Part shown: positions 49,401 through 61,267 of the stretch, in pieces
Numbering within the stretch: position 1 is the stretch's first letter
How the letters are laid out: every line of letters begins with the position of its first letter
Assembly: GCF_030272615.1 (NCBI RefSeq)
Contig: NC_081407.1
Location: 99,989,897 to 100,053,896 of the forward strand
Direction: 5' to 3'
Length of the DNA stretch: 64,000 bases
Source of the DNA: Cryptomeria japonica
Taxonomy: Eukaryota > Streptophyta > Pinopsida > Cupressales > Cupressaceae
Position numbers and translations under genes: made by a program
The notes under the pieces: generated by a model
Database searches by the model: none
What the model was told of the DNA's origin: nothing
Seen by the model: only the letters and a program-made list of their open reading frames with translations

Positions 49401-51978
49401 AACTATGCGGCAAGAGTGAATGATGAAATTGAGCGTATGCTCGAAGCCGGGATTATTTTTAAAGTGCAGACCAGCGAGTGGGTATCGCCCATAGTGATAT
49501 CCCTTAAAAAGGAGGCAAACCAGATACGAATCTGCGTGGATTTCAGATGCCTTAATGCGGTCACCATAAAAGACCCGTTTCCAATACCGTTTACGGATAG
49601 CATCTTGGAGGAAGTGGCCGGTCATGAAATTTATTCATTCATGGATGGATTTTCTGGGTATAACCAGATATCCATCGCCGACGAAGACAAATTAAAGACT
49701 ACCTTCATAGTGGAGGATGGCGTGTACGCGTATAATCGAATGCCGTTTGGATTATGCAACGTACCAGCGACCTTTCAACGGATAATCCTTCACATATTTG
49801 AAAAGATGTCAGTAGGGAACTTCAGGGCGTTCTTGGACGACTGGTCCATCTACAGCAACCAAGATACACATTTGGCCGCACTTGGCGAATGCATGGAGAG
49901 ATGTAGGCGAGCTCGCCTAGCACTCAACCCCAAGAAATGCAGATTCATGGTGCCTCAAGGGAAGCTGTTAGGACACAGTGTGTAAGGCTGGACTCAAGGC
50001 TGACCCAAACAAGATTCGAGTGATAGTAGAAATGGAGGCACCCACAGATGTCACGGGAGTCAAATCCTTCCTAGGACATATAGGGTATTACAGGCGATTT
50101 ATCAAAAATTTTGCTCGAGTATCCTGCCCTTTGGACAAGTTGACAAGGAAAGGTGAACGATATATATGGGGGACGGCTCAGGAGGAGGCCTTCCAAGAAC
50201 TGAAGTCACGATTGGTGGGTGCGCCAATCCTAACATATCTTGACTGGGACAAAGAGTTCCACGTACACGTTGACGCATCCAACTTTGCCATAGGGGCCAC
50301 ACTAGCGCAGGTTGGCGACCATGGGCTAGATCACCCGGTCTACTTTGCAAGCAGACTCCTGTCGAAGGCAGAGAAAAATTATAGCACCACAGAAAGGGAA
50401 GCCCTCGGGATGTACTTCGTCCAGAAATTTTGACATTACTTGCTCGCCACCCCGTTCACATTTTATGTGGACCACCAGGCTTTAATGTATCTGGTAAACA
50501 AGCCAATTATCCAAGGACTAATCAGCCGATAGCTGCTACTGCTGCAGGAATTTACATTCAACATTATAGTAAGACCTGGGAAGAGCCACGTGATAGCCGA
50601 CCAGCTATCGAGAATTTAGTCAGGAGAACCAGCCGAAGGAGTGAATGAAGATTTTCCAGACGCTCACTTATTTCACATCGCGGTTCTCCCCGCTTGGTAC
50701 GCAAGCGTGGGGGAATATTTGTCAACATCACAGTTCCCGAGGGAGATGCCACCGGGAGAAAGAAGGAAACTGGTACTGAGGAGCAGGACATTCCAACTCA
50801 TCAATGGCCTATTGTATAAAATGGGGCCCGATCAAATCCTATGGCGATGCGTCCTAGAAGAGGAAATTCCGGGCGTCTTGAAAGAAGCACATGAAGGGCT
50901 CGTAGGTGGACACATGGGGCCTGACACCACGGCGAGGAAAGTCCTGTTGGCAGGAATGTGGTGGCCGACACTACATAATGACGCTAGGGAGTGGGTAACA
51001 AGCTGTGATACATGCCAACGGGCCGGGCGGCCATTAAAAAGGGATTTTATGCCCCTCAACCCATCGAATGCCCAGGAACTGTTCGAGAGATGGGGATTGG
51101 ATTTCGTCGGACCATTAAAACCAAGTAGAGCTCGACGATGCAGATACATTGTAGTGGCAACAGAATACTTGACCAAGTGGGTGGAGGCACGTGCCTTACC
51201 CTACAATTCGGCGGTCAACACAGCAAAATTCATCTATGAACACATCATTACGCATTATGGGATTCCAATCCAACTGACGAGTGACAGAGGAGGCCATTTT
51301 GTAAATCACATAATCCGATTGCTGACAACGGAGTTTAAAATCTTCCACTCCTTATCAAGCCCCTACTATCCACGGGCGAAGGGGCAGGCCGAGGCGACCA
51401 ATAAAATAATAATGTCGGTGATATATAAGTCTTGCAGAGTGGAGAAGGATGACTGGGAGGAACGCCTACCGTCAGTACTTTGGGCATATCGAACAACTTA
51501 CAAGGTAACTATTGGACAGACTCCCTTCCAGCTAATGTATGGACAAGAAGCCGTGGTGCCAGTTGAATTCATGGTGCCGAGTCTACGGATTGCCATCGAT
51601 AATTGACTTGGCGACATGGAAAGCTTGAGGGAGAGGCTGTACGCTTTGAACAAATTGGACGAACGAAGGATGATGGCTCAGTGGGCGACAGAGACAGCCC
51701 AACAAAGACGGAAGGTGTGGCACGACAAGCATCTCTGGCAACTGAAGTTTACTCCCGGACAGCTAGTTTTGAAATTCAATGGGAAGAACGAAATTAAACC
51801 GAGGAAATTCAAAGTCCGATGGTTAGGGCCCTTCCGGATATGCGAGGCCAATACGAACGGGGCGATTAAGTTGTGGACGCTGGACGGGAAGGAGATACCA
51901 GACGCAGTCAACGGGTCGAAATTAAAGGTCTATCACGAACAGAGGGAACCAGGACCCTCCAGTCAGTCAGTCCGCTAA
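46467..51978 (+). pseudogene. E1 gag-pol polyprotein (Athila/Tat-like Gypsy), broken
   Basis: From MPNLVNKDRNKK at 46467; the same start appears in E2. Gag capsid-type domain from about residue 178 (PKFTGESKEDP, WYSDVDKQKVATW), four zinc knuckles at about residues 396, 417, 493 and 516 (the third has Tyr for His: CRACNQWGYFAREC), protease IVDGGSGVNVLS near 678, RT from about 950 with RICVDFRCLN, MPFGLCN and FLDDWSIYS. Then RNase H (HVDASNFAIGA), integrase with HxxxH..CxxC (HEGLVGGHMG, CDTCQ), D-D-E (WGLDFVGP, TSDRGGHF, GQAEATNK) and a non-chromodomain tail. Breaks: a two-base loss in a GT run near 49980 shifts frame; stops at 50431, 50528 (approximate), 50618 and 51604. All other frame is open. 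It makes capsid and the enzymes for copying and integration. Confidence 0.95.
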
Positions 51979-52616
51979 AAATTGATTAAAAAAAAAGAGA
52001 GAAGAAAGTGGCCACCGTACGGTGGGACCACCGTGCGGTGGTCACACCGAAGGTGGAAGCCACTGAAGGTGGTCACCAAGCAGCTCGCGGAAGATTAAAA
52101 CACCGCCAGCGAAGAACAAAACACCCCCGTGCAACAAGGAAGAAGCCGCACAACACCGCACACCGCCGAGGGCACAACACCGCACAGCCCAGCCACCACG
52201 CACAGCAAGGGATAAAGGAAGAGGAAGACGCCGCACACACCGCACAGCCTGACCACGCAACACGCACAACAAGGTTTACGCATAACAACGCGCAGCAGTC
52301 GAAAAGGGAAGAAAAAAAAAAAAGAGACCAAGTCTGCACAATCCCACGCAACCACGCCAAAAGTAAACCACACAGCCACGCAAGGGAAAAAGGACCGCCA
52401 CAGGTAGACCAAGCAGCCGCACGAAAAGGGTCGTTACGAAGGTGCCTAAGACGGTACAATTTTTTTTACAGGAAATCAGTTATATAGAGATTGATGGATT
52501 CAGCAGGGAAAAGAAGTTGGAAGAAACAGCTGCACGCTTCTTCCAGTGGCAGCTAGAGGGATAGGGATAGCAATATCAGGATTTTAGCATCAGGAGTACG
52601 TGTTGCAGGCGGCACC
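51979..52616 (+). other. E1 spacer between pol and ORF3
   Basis: Starts with two adjacent palindromes, CCACCGTACGGTGG (52012-52025, perfect) and GACCACCGTGCGGTGGTC (52026-52043, one mismatch), then an A/C-rich tract with repeated CGCACA-type units (52110-52400). A 159-codon open frame here is low complexity (His, Lys, Arg, Ala) and probably not a protein. Confidence 0.6.
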
Positions 52617-54973
52617 ATGGATGCCAGTGCCTGACAAAAGCAAAAACAGAAGGCACCACAGGCTGCTACAAGTGCGAAAAACACAGTGACGCCACAGAAT
52701 GTTACTTTTGAAGGCTTGAATGGATTGGAATGCCGGAAATGGTGGCAGGACACCCCCGATAATGACCTGGTAAAGCAAAACCTCCGTAAGGCACAAGTAG
52801 AGTGGGCTGTTCAGATGCCCGTGTTCCCTATCGAGGAGTACTAGGGTGCCCTACGCTTCATGGCGGACACCTTCGACAGGCATACATGCACCAGCACGTT
52901 TGAACACCTCCGGAGGGATGTTACTATATCCTTCAAAGTAGGGGATTTCACGAGGGTATTCGACATTCCAGGCAGCCAGGGCAAGAAAATAGACTTGAAG
53001 GCCAAAAAGATGACGCGGGAGGAGGAGCGGTGGATTAAATTAGTCTCCTGGAACTTGATGACAACAGAGTTGGACAGCGTGGCTAGAGCCACGAAGGGTC
53101 GCGGAATCCGTAAGACTTTTGTTGCAGAGGGCCACTGGAGATGCATTATGGATGTCATCAAGAGCAGATTGACAGGGTTGGGTAGGGCATCGGACATTGC
53201 CCTCCCTCAGATTATGCTGATGAATGGGCTGATGAATGGCATCGTCTATGACTGGGCCGCGTTACTGGCAGAGCGTATGTATGAGTTTTTGACGCTTCAG
53301 CATCGCACATTCTATATGCCTCACTACGCTATAGGGTTATTCCTGGAGGCCACGTGGGAAGCAGTGCTTGAGGACGAGTTGGAGGTACGGTTGCAGGGAC
53401 CGTTGACAGCAGGAGAGCCTCCAATAATGTATTGGAGGCACTTGGACATTGGGCACTCTTCCGCGAAGCGGAAACAGGCAGTAGATAGGGCCTCGACCTC
53501 AGGGGAACCTGACAGCGGGAGGGGTTCCAGCAGCGCGGAGGATTCAGAGGCGGACGATGAGGAGGACGATAGCAGCCAGGCGACGGAGGAGCCTGTACGA
53601 GTCCTGTTTGCCCCACCCCTGTTACCGATGGGCACGCCTGTGCCATCATCTGGAGTGGGCGGCACCTGTATTCCGGCCTTTGGGCAGAGCCATACGCCTG
53701 TTACACTTGGTCCCCTCCAGCACGAGCACCAAGGAGCATCACCAGGCCCAACCAGGGCGGCACTTACCGAGGACATGGCAGAGTCAGGGGTGGAGTCAAC
53801 GCATCGGGTAGTGGTCGCTGAGGAGCAGGGGCTGACGGAGGTGGTGGATACTGAGCCTCACGTGCGCTTGGACGTCGTGGGTAGTGACGCAGTGGTGACT
53901 GTTTCTGCTTCCTTGTTGGAGGAGCCGATGACAGCGAACCACCCCCCGGTCACGGAGATGTGTGTTGACCTCGAGGCTATGCAGAGTTGGCTCACACAAC
54001 GGTTTCAGACGACACTGGCATAGCCGGAGGGAGCTGTTGTATTCTCACCGTGTCGAGAGACTAGAGCGGAGGTAGTCGACTTGGAAGACTCGTCAGGGGA
54101 GGCACATGGACTCACAGTTGGGAACGAGGCGGGGGAGGTCGCCTCTGCTGGGCAGGCACCAGGAGATGGTGCACCTTCGGTGGCGGAGGCGATACCTTCA
54201 CAGCAGGATACAGTAGTGACCGTTCCACCAGGGACTTCACAGCTTTCGGCGCAGACGGGGGAGGATGTTGAGACCTATCTAGCTGACATGGCTGATATGG
54301 TAACGAGGGGTAGGCGGGTGGTGGCCGCTGCCCAGATGCAAGCATTGCAGCAGGTGGTGGTGGAGTTAGAGCAGGTCTTATAGTTTATGCGGGTGGGTTG
54401 TCCGACAACCTTTGCTACCTGCTTTGAGTCTCAGGGGTGGCCGACTGCAGAGACAGAGGAGATGCTCCAGGCTTGGAGGCTGCGTCAGCCTGTTGTGGAG
54501 AGTCGGGTGATGGCAGTTGTTCGCGAGATCGAGTAGGTCTATCAGGATGCCTATTATACATTGAGGCGTACACAGCAGGAGTCTGCAGTCAGGGAGGTTG
54601 CCCGAGCAGTGTTGGAGAAGGAGGTGGCCAGTCAGCAGGCCTCATGGGCAGCCGAGAGGGCGCGCAGTTGTTGGCACAGCTAGAGATGGCTCGCACAGAG
54701 ATGGCTGAGACCCAGGTTGTGAAGGCCGAGGTAGAGACTCGTCTGGCAGCCGAGCAGACTCGGTTGATCTGTGCGACGGAGGCAATGGATACAAAAGAGG
54801 AGTTGCTGGAAGCCGCACACATGGTGAAGACAGCTTTAGAGAAAGTATTGGTGGCGGAACGGGATGTGGCTGCATGCACTCAGCAGGTGTATGAGCTCCG
54901 CGCCCGCTTGGCGGCCCAGACACCGACATCTCACCCTTCTGCTTCAGGGACGCTTTCTCAGTCCCCTCCCTAG
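52617..54973 (+). pseudogene. E1 ORF3, large protein in env position, broken
   Basis: The ATG at 52617 (MDASA) is in frame with the 387-codon open stretch 52860-54023 and with 54024-54650; a frameshift near 54655 leads to the last part, ending TAG at 54971. Stops inside: TGA 52632, TAG 52842, TAG 54021, TAG 54381, TAG 54534. Joined it would be about 785 codons. N-terminal globular part: DVTISFKVGDFTRVFDIPG, then GKKIDLKAKKMTREEERW, VAEGHWRCIMDVIKSRL, DIALPQIMLMNGLMN. Middle: Ser/Asp/Glu and Pro/Gly-rich. C-terminus: long coiled coil (QLLAQLEMARTEMAETQVV, AAEQTRLICATEAMD). No signal peptide or membrane segment is evident, so it does not look like an envelope protein. It may belong to the putative plant transposon protein domains found near Athila elements. 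A distant relative may lie at 31800-33420. Confidence 0.8.
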
Positions 54974-55043
54974 TCTTTCAGATATGTATGTTGTATAGGT
55001 TGCATTATCTCCATTTTGTAAGTCGCCTGGAGACGACTTTTCT

Positions 55044-55058
55044 TTTTGGGGGGGATGA
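55044..55058 (+). other. E1 polypurine tract
   Basis: TTTTTGGGGGGGATGA directly before the 3' LTR; the G run would prime plus-strand DNA synthesis. Confidence 0.8.
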
Positions 55059-55317
55059 TGTTGGCGGCATTATTGTACACGGGAATAACATTAGTTAATT
55101 ATGTGTAATTGTTTTGGTTAGTTGGCAACCGAGGGGTGGAAGTTGTGGTGCGACGGTTGGCGCTCGCACCCCCTCGGTACCCTTTTATACTTTGGAATGT
55201 AACTTGTAAAATACACTTATTATGAATAGCACATTTGATATACTTTGTCTGATATTTACGGCATTATTCTGCATTATGTTCTTTATGCCTTAAGTTATTC
55301 ACCCGAGATGGCAAACA
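55059..55317 (+). repeat. E1 3' LTR
   Basis: 259 bp, same length as the 5' LTR with seven substitutions and no indel by hand count. Keeps the hairpin and the TATA-like sequence. Confidence 0.95.
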
Positions 55318-56757
55318 AGGAGGGGGTAGTAACACAATTCTGCAATACTTCAAAAAACCTGTATCGGTAACTACTCAAACAATCTTTAGAAGAAGATTTA
55401 CCAAACCATTCACTCACGTGTTTATCATTATGCGAACAATGTGAAGATATCAAATGCACAAATCAACAATGCAACCACCATATGAACACAAAGATTTTTC
55501 ACATGGAAACCCAAATGGGAAAAAACTCGGTGGGAATTAGCACGCACAAAATATTTGCACTCTTTTGGAATGCGCCCAGTTAAAGGCCTAGCCCGGTTAA
55601 GAGCTTACAATATGCCCAGTTAAGAGCAGACCTTGTTAGGAGTCACTCGGTTAAGGGATTTTGCCTTAGCCCTGTTAGGAGCTCTACCTTGTTAGGAGTA
55701 TCCTTGTTAGAGGATTTTAAACTCAAGTTAATGAGCCACTCGGTGAAGGGATTTACAATGTAAGACCCCTTAGGATCTACCTGGTTAAGGGATTTCAAAC
55801 TGTTGTAACTTTTAGGGAACAACAGGGCAAATGATCTGATTACAACACTTCCTTGCTTGCTGGTACAGATCCTTTTCGGCACAACTCTGCTACACACATG
55901 TAGACACTTCAATCTGGTTCGACAATACCTTCTTCTCAAACTACCGACACACAATCTCTTCTCCAACTAGCCCTAAATACACTTATCAGTTAGGTCGGCT
56001 ACATAACCCTAACTACATTCAAAATACAATGAATTTACATTTAGCGCAGCAAAACAATCCGCCAAAATACATTATAGATCATTACAACAAATTTCCAGAC
56101 AATTTCCACCGTTGAATGATCACCGCACATCACTGCACATCGATTTGATAAGCAATCAAACCGTTGTCACATTCTACTAAGCACTTTGCTGTTTCCCAAG
56201 AAATCCGATCCTTGTACGCGCTCAAACACCATCTTATCATTTACACACAGATTCTGACACGTCATCACTAAGTTATGATCATGATAAGATCCACCGCCAA
56301 ACCTTAAATCATTACCGGTTAAAGATTTGTTATCGGTATACATTCTTCTTCATAGATTTCGCAATAGTCAATCATAACTCACTCAATATATCGAATCTGC
56401 TGATGCGGTTTGGAACATAGGTGCATGTTCCTGTCTACAACACTTCTGTAAAACCACAACATCTAACTCTTCACCAATCGTTCGTACCGGTTTCTTGATC
56501 ATCGCTCTATTCCTGTTTACCCTGCTGTTAACCGGTTCCACTATCGGTTAGGCTATATTGGTAGTTCTAGATGACTTAGATGAGTAAGCAAACATGGTTG
56601 ACATCAATGACAACACAAATAAAGTCATCAAACAACTTACAACTATATCATCATCATTGCCAACAATTTCCATCAACTTTACCGGTCATCTTCATCTCAT
56701 CAACATCTCCATATGCCAACAATCTCCCCATTATTATCTTCATCAGTTATGCCAACA
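55318..56757 (-). repeat. Copia 3' LTR, main part
   Basis: Continues the LTR begun at 45621, resuming with the AGGAG duplication. It contains a degenerate array of CCGGTTAAGGGATTT / CCTGTTAGGAGC units (about 55575-55800), also present in the right LTR. Ends ATGCCAACA at 56757. Confidence 0.95.
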
Positions 56758-56771
56758 ATCTTCCCCTTTGG
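56758..56771 (-). other. Copia polypurine tract
   Basis: On the minus strand CCAAAGGGGAAGAT directly precedes the LTR start TGTTGGCAT. Confidence 0.75.
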
Positions 56772-57116
56772 CATTGATGGCAACACCAAAATAGCAATAC
56801 CAAAAGCTCACCAAAAGCTCATCATGCAAAACTGGAACTCTAACTGTTATGACTGCTATACTTGATTTTCCTTCTACCTTCATCAATTCTTCTCTTCCTG
56901 CTCTTTACTGTTCTTTTCCTCCTTTACTTTTCTTCTCCCCCTTTGCTTTACTTCTCCCCCTTTGACAACATGCCAAAGGTGTAAAGTGTCAAATTCATCT
57001 TCTACTGTTAGTGTTTTCTTCATCTCTGCTGCTACCCCTAAGGAGTAGCCCTTTTCTCATCAATCCACAGTGAAATATCTTCAATTAGTCCATTGGATTG
57101 ATGCTGCAACAACATC

Positions 57117-60100
57117 TTAGTTGACCTTCGGTAGGGGTATAACCCCTAGCTTGCCTCTGAGATACTCAAAGGTCACTTTAGGCAATGGCTTAGTGAAGAT
57201 GTCAGCCAACTGCTCCTTGCTTGACACATGATCCATCTTGACTTTCTTTTCCTGCACTCTTTCTCTCAGATAATGATACTTTAGTTCAATATGCTTTATT
57301 CTAGCATGCAATACAAGATTCTTTGAAATACTTATTGCACTTGTAATATCACAATATTTGACCACCGGTTTTGTCATATTCTCCTTAAATCTTTCTAATG
57401 CATATCTCATCCATATTGCTGGAGTACGGTTCATAGATGCAAGCACATACTCTGCTTCTGCTGTAGACTAAGAAATGCAACTTTGGTTCTTACTAGTCTA
57501 GGATACCAGTCTTCCTCCTAGAAAGAATGCTCCATCGGTTGTGCTCTTCCGGTCATCTATATTACCTGCTCAATCAGCATCTGTGAACACCTTCAAAGGG
57601 AAGTTTCCTTTGTATGGATACCATAATCCATAATCAATAGTTCCTTTAAGATACCTGAAAATTCTCTTCATTAGCCACCATATGAGTCTCTTTAGGATTT
57701 TTCTGAAATCTAGCCACTATACGAACTGCATGAGCAATATCCGGTCTGCTATGAACAACATAGTGTAGTTTACCAATCATTGACCTATACTTAGTTTCAT
57801 TCACTGGATCTGAATCATCTTCCTTGGATAATTTGCAACCTGTAACCATAGGGGTTCCAACTGGTTGACAGTCTTCCATTCCAAAGGTTTTCAATACCTC
57901 CTTCACATATTTGAACTGGTTGATAAAGATTCCTCCTTTCATCTGTTGGACCTGCAAACCAATGAAAAATTTGATTTCTCCTATCAAAGGCATTTCAAAT
58001 TCTTTTTTCATTTCTTCTGCAAAAGTTAAACTCATGTCATCATCTCCTCCAAATATGATATCATCTGTAAACACTTCTGCAATCAATTACTTGTCTCCTT
58101 TTGTCTTCAAGTAAATGTTGTTGTCCTCACTGGTTTTTTGAAATCCAATCTTTATTAGGTGTGAATGGAGTCTCTCATACCATGTCCTTGGAACTTGCTT
58201 TAATCCATATAAAGCTTTAAGAAGTTTGCACACCATGTCCTTGCCTTCAGTCAATGCAAACCCATCCGGTTGTTCAATGTAAACCTCTTCTTCTAGAATT
58301 CCATTAAAAAATGCAGACTTAACACCCATTTGGTATACCTTGAGTCCCTTGAATGCTGCAAATGCAAGTAGCATTCTTACTCCTTCAAGTCTAGCAACTA
58401 GTGCAAAGGTTTCTCCATAATCCTCACCTTCTTGTGCATATCCTTTGCAAACTAGTCTAGCCTTGTTCCTAACCACTTCACCATCTTCATTCAATTTGTT
58501 TTTAAACACCCACTTAGTACCAATCACATTTTTATCAGCTGGTCTGGGGGCAAGTCACCAAGTGTTGTTCTTCTCTATTTGATCAAGCTCTACATTCATA
58601 GCCTTTATCCAACCATCATCCTTGAGAGCTTCCCTCACTGTCTTAGGTTCAACTGTGGAAATCAGACAAGCACTTTCTCTAATCTTTCTTCTTGTTTGTA
58701 CTCCAGCATTCCTGTCTCCAATTATCTGTTCTGTAGAGTGATTCAACTTTACATAACTAGGTATAACCGGTTCCGGTATAGAAGTTTCTTCTTGTTCTTC
58801 TTGTTCATCTTCGTCTTCTGGTTGAGCACCATCCTCCACACTGTTCTGCTCAGCATCATTTTGAACTTCCGGTTCAATGATCACTAGCTTCTGTTCATCT
58901 ACTGCATCAAACTTGTTGGTATCATCAAATTTGTCAGAATACTTATCAATTTTCACATTAACACTTTTCACAATCTTCTTGGTTCTTTTGTTAAAGCACT
59001 TGAATGCTTTGCTCTTAGTTGAATAACCAAGAAAAGTTCCTTCATCACTCTTAGGATCAAACTTTCCGTTATACTCATCTCTCTTTATGTAACACCTACT
59101 GCCAAAGACTTTGAGATAACTAACATTAGGAGTACGACCATACCATAATTCATAGGGAGTTTTGTCACTACCTTTCTTGACCAATACCTAGTTCATTGTG
59201 TATACTGCAGTGCTAACTGCTTCTCTCCAAAACATTTTAGGTACATCTCCTTGTATCAACATTGTTCTTGTTGCTTCAACTATGGTCCGATTCCTCTTTT
59301 CTGCAATCCCATTCTGCTGTGGTGTCCTCAGTGCAAACAGTTGTCTCTTGATTCCATTCTCATCACAGTATTTCACAAATTCAGTTGATGTGAATTCTCC
59401 ATCCCGGTCAGATCTCAAGCACTTCAGATTCTTACCGGTTCCTTTCTCCACTAAGGCTTCAAATGCCTTAAACTTGCTGAAAGCATCAAACTTCTCCTTA
59501 AAAAATGTAACCCACATCATTCTTGAATGATCATCAGTAAATATCATGAAATATTTATCACCTTGAAAATTCCTGGTCCTCATAGGACCACATAAATTAG
59601 TGTGCACCAAATCTAAAATATTTTCAAAAGAAAATGATTTGCTTTTGAAAGAGGAAGTAGTCATCTTGCCCAAGTGACACTCCTTACAAATCACATTGTC
59701 TGGTTTGACTAGTTGTGGCATACCTCTAACCATACTTGACTCACTGACCTTAACCAAATTATCAAAATTTACATGACAAAATCTTCTATGCCATAACCAA
59801 TTGTCCTCAACTTTTGCAACCAAACAACTGCTAACATTAGTATTCAGATGGAATAAGTTACCTTTTGTTTGTTTACTGGTAGCAATTAGTTCTCCTTTGC
59901 TTCCTAAAATCCTGCACACTCCATTCTTGAACTCAAGATGATAACTTTTATCATTTAGCTGACCAATACTCAACAAGTTATGCTTCAATCCTTCAACCTA
60001 ATACACATCATCAACATTACTTTTTCCATTTAAAGAAATTGAACCTTTACCTTTTACCAAGCATGGTGTATTGTTGCCAAATCTCACTACTCCACCATCA

Positions 60101-61203
60101 AATTCTTCAAGTAATCTAAACTTGTTCTTGTCACCGGTCATGTGGTGTGAGCAACTACTATCAATAACTCACTCATCACTGCTGTCAATATGGGACACTA
60201 AAGCTTTCTTGTCAGAGAGATCTTCCTTAATTGCTACAAAAACAATTTCCTCATTATCTTCATCCTCTGGTTACTCATCAATAACACTTTCATCAACTGC
60301 AACATAACATTTTTTCTTACATTTTGCCTTAAACCTTCTGAACTTTTCCTTCTGATCACTGTTAGGACAAATAGCATCAATATGTCCTATTTTGTTACAT
60401 GAGAATCACTTAAGAGTAAGCTTGCCTTTGTACTTACTGGTGCCTCTAGGAAGTTTCTTTGCCAATAAAGCCTCAATTTACATTAGGTTATTTTCACCAT
60501 CCACTTCTTCATTACCACCGCCATGATGATTTGACCTATATTCATTCTTTTCTTTTCGTACTGGTGCATTAGATATTGATGCTTTGAAAGCAGATTCTAC
60601 TTTAGGTACACTATTGTCAAAGCTATTCAATTCAAAAGCAGTAAGATTGCCTATCAATGAATTAACTACAACTTTATCTTTGTTGACTGACCTCAATTCT
60701 TGGAGAGCAGATACTCTAATAGCATAAGCAGGCAGTAAGGTTCTAAGCATTTTACTTACCACTTTGTCTTCTATTATGGTTTCACCAGCACTTTTGATTC
60801 CTCCGACTACTTCTTTTATCCTCTGTCTGTACTAGGTGATGTTCTCACCTTCCATCATCTTCATGTCATCAAACTTGCCTCTTAGGCTTTCTTCTTTAAC
60901 TTTTTGCACATGCTCATCTCCACCATAAATCAACTTCAACTTTTCACATACTTCATAAGCGGTTTCTAAACCATGAACATCAATATACTCAGAATTAGAA
61001 AGTGTACTTACAATGGCTTCCAATGCTTGAATATTCTCCCGCTGCTCCTTAAGATGATCTGCAGTCAGAGTACCGGTAGGAGGTGTGTACTGATTAACCA
61101 CATGCTCCCAGAACTGTGGCCCCATACCTTTGATGTAGATTTTCATTCTGTTGCTCCAGATTCTGTAATTATCCTTTGTGAACTTGGGACCCTCCTTCAT
61201 CAT
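57117..61203 (-). pseudogene. Copia gag-pol polyprotein, broken
   Basis: Minus strand, one frame from MMKEGPKFTKDNYRIW (61203) to about 57646, then a frameshift before the RNase H end (57446-57117, KYCDITSAISISKN, QLADIFTKPLP). Order: gag; zinc knuckle near 60400 whose first Cys position is a TGA (FSCNKIGHIDAIC remains); protease VIDSSCSHHMTG (usually DSG); integrase WLWHRRFCHVNFDNL, CKECHLGKM, TPQQNGIAEKRNRT; RT KWVFKNKLNEDGEV, ALYGLKQVPRTWYERL and FTDDIIFGG (catalytic DD kept). Nine in-frame stops occur (for example after GENIT, NLM, MN, NNTW, GDK), most of them one transition from a sense codon. Integrase before RT is diagnostic of Copia. Confidence 0.95.
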
Positions 61204-61253
61204 CTCGGATCTTTACCTCAAGCGGTTAAACTTCTGCACAAAGAGGACCTAGT

Positions 61254-61265
61254 GCTCTGATACCA
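61254..61265 (-). other. Copia primer-binding site
   Basis: GCTCTGATACCA, on the minus strand TGGTATCAGAGC, the complement of the 3' end of initiator methionine tRNA; standard for plant Copia elements. It is two bases from the LTR end. Confidence 0.95.
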
Positions 61266-61267
61266 AT

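Larger units (their letters stand above)
45660..55317 (+). mobile_element. Gypsy element E1: LTR, ORF0, gag-pol, ORF3, LTR
   Basis: 9,658 bp with 259-bp LTRs (45660-45918 and 55059-55317) that differ at seven positions and have TG..CA ends, and exact target repeats AGGAG (45655-45659 and 55318-55322). Primer site TTTGGCGCCGCTGCC follows the left LTR; a purine run (TTTTTGGGGGGGATGA) precedes the right LTR. Coding order: ORF0, gag-protease-RT-RNase H-integrase, then ORF3. There is no chromodomain; the integrase tail (KVRWLGPFRI, VNGSKLKVYHE) and the primer site fit the Athila/Tat branch of plant Gypsy elements. Stops in pol and ORF3 show it is inactive, though the LTRs suggest a younger insertion than its Copia host. 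Confidence 0.95.

Noticed and set aside
52008-52487. 159-codon open frame after E1 pol
   Set aside because: Low-complexity His/Lys/Arg/Ala product of A/C-rich repeats, no start context, and it lies between two better supported ORFs.
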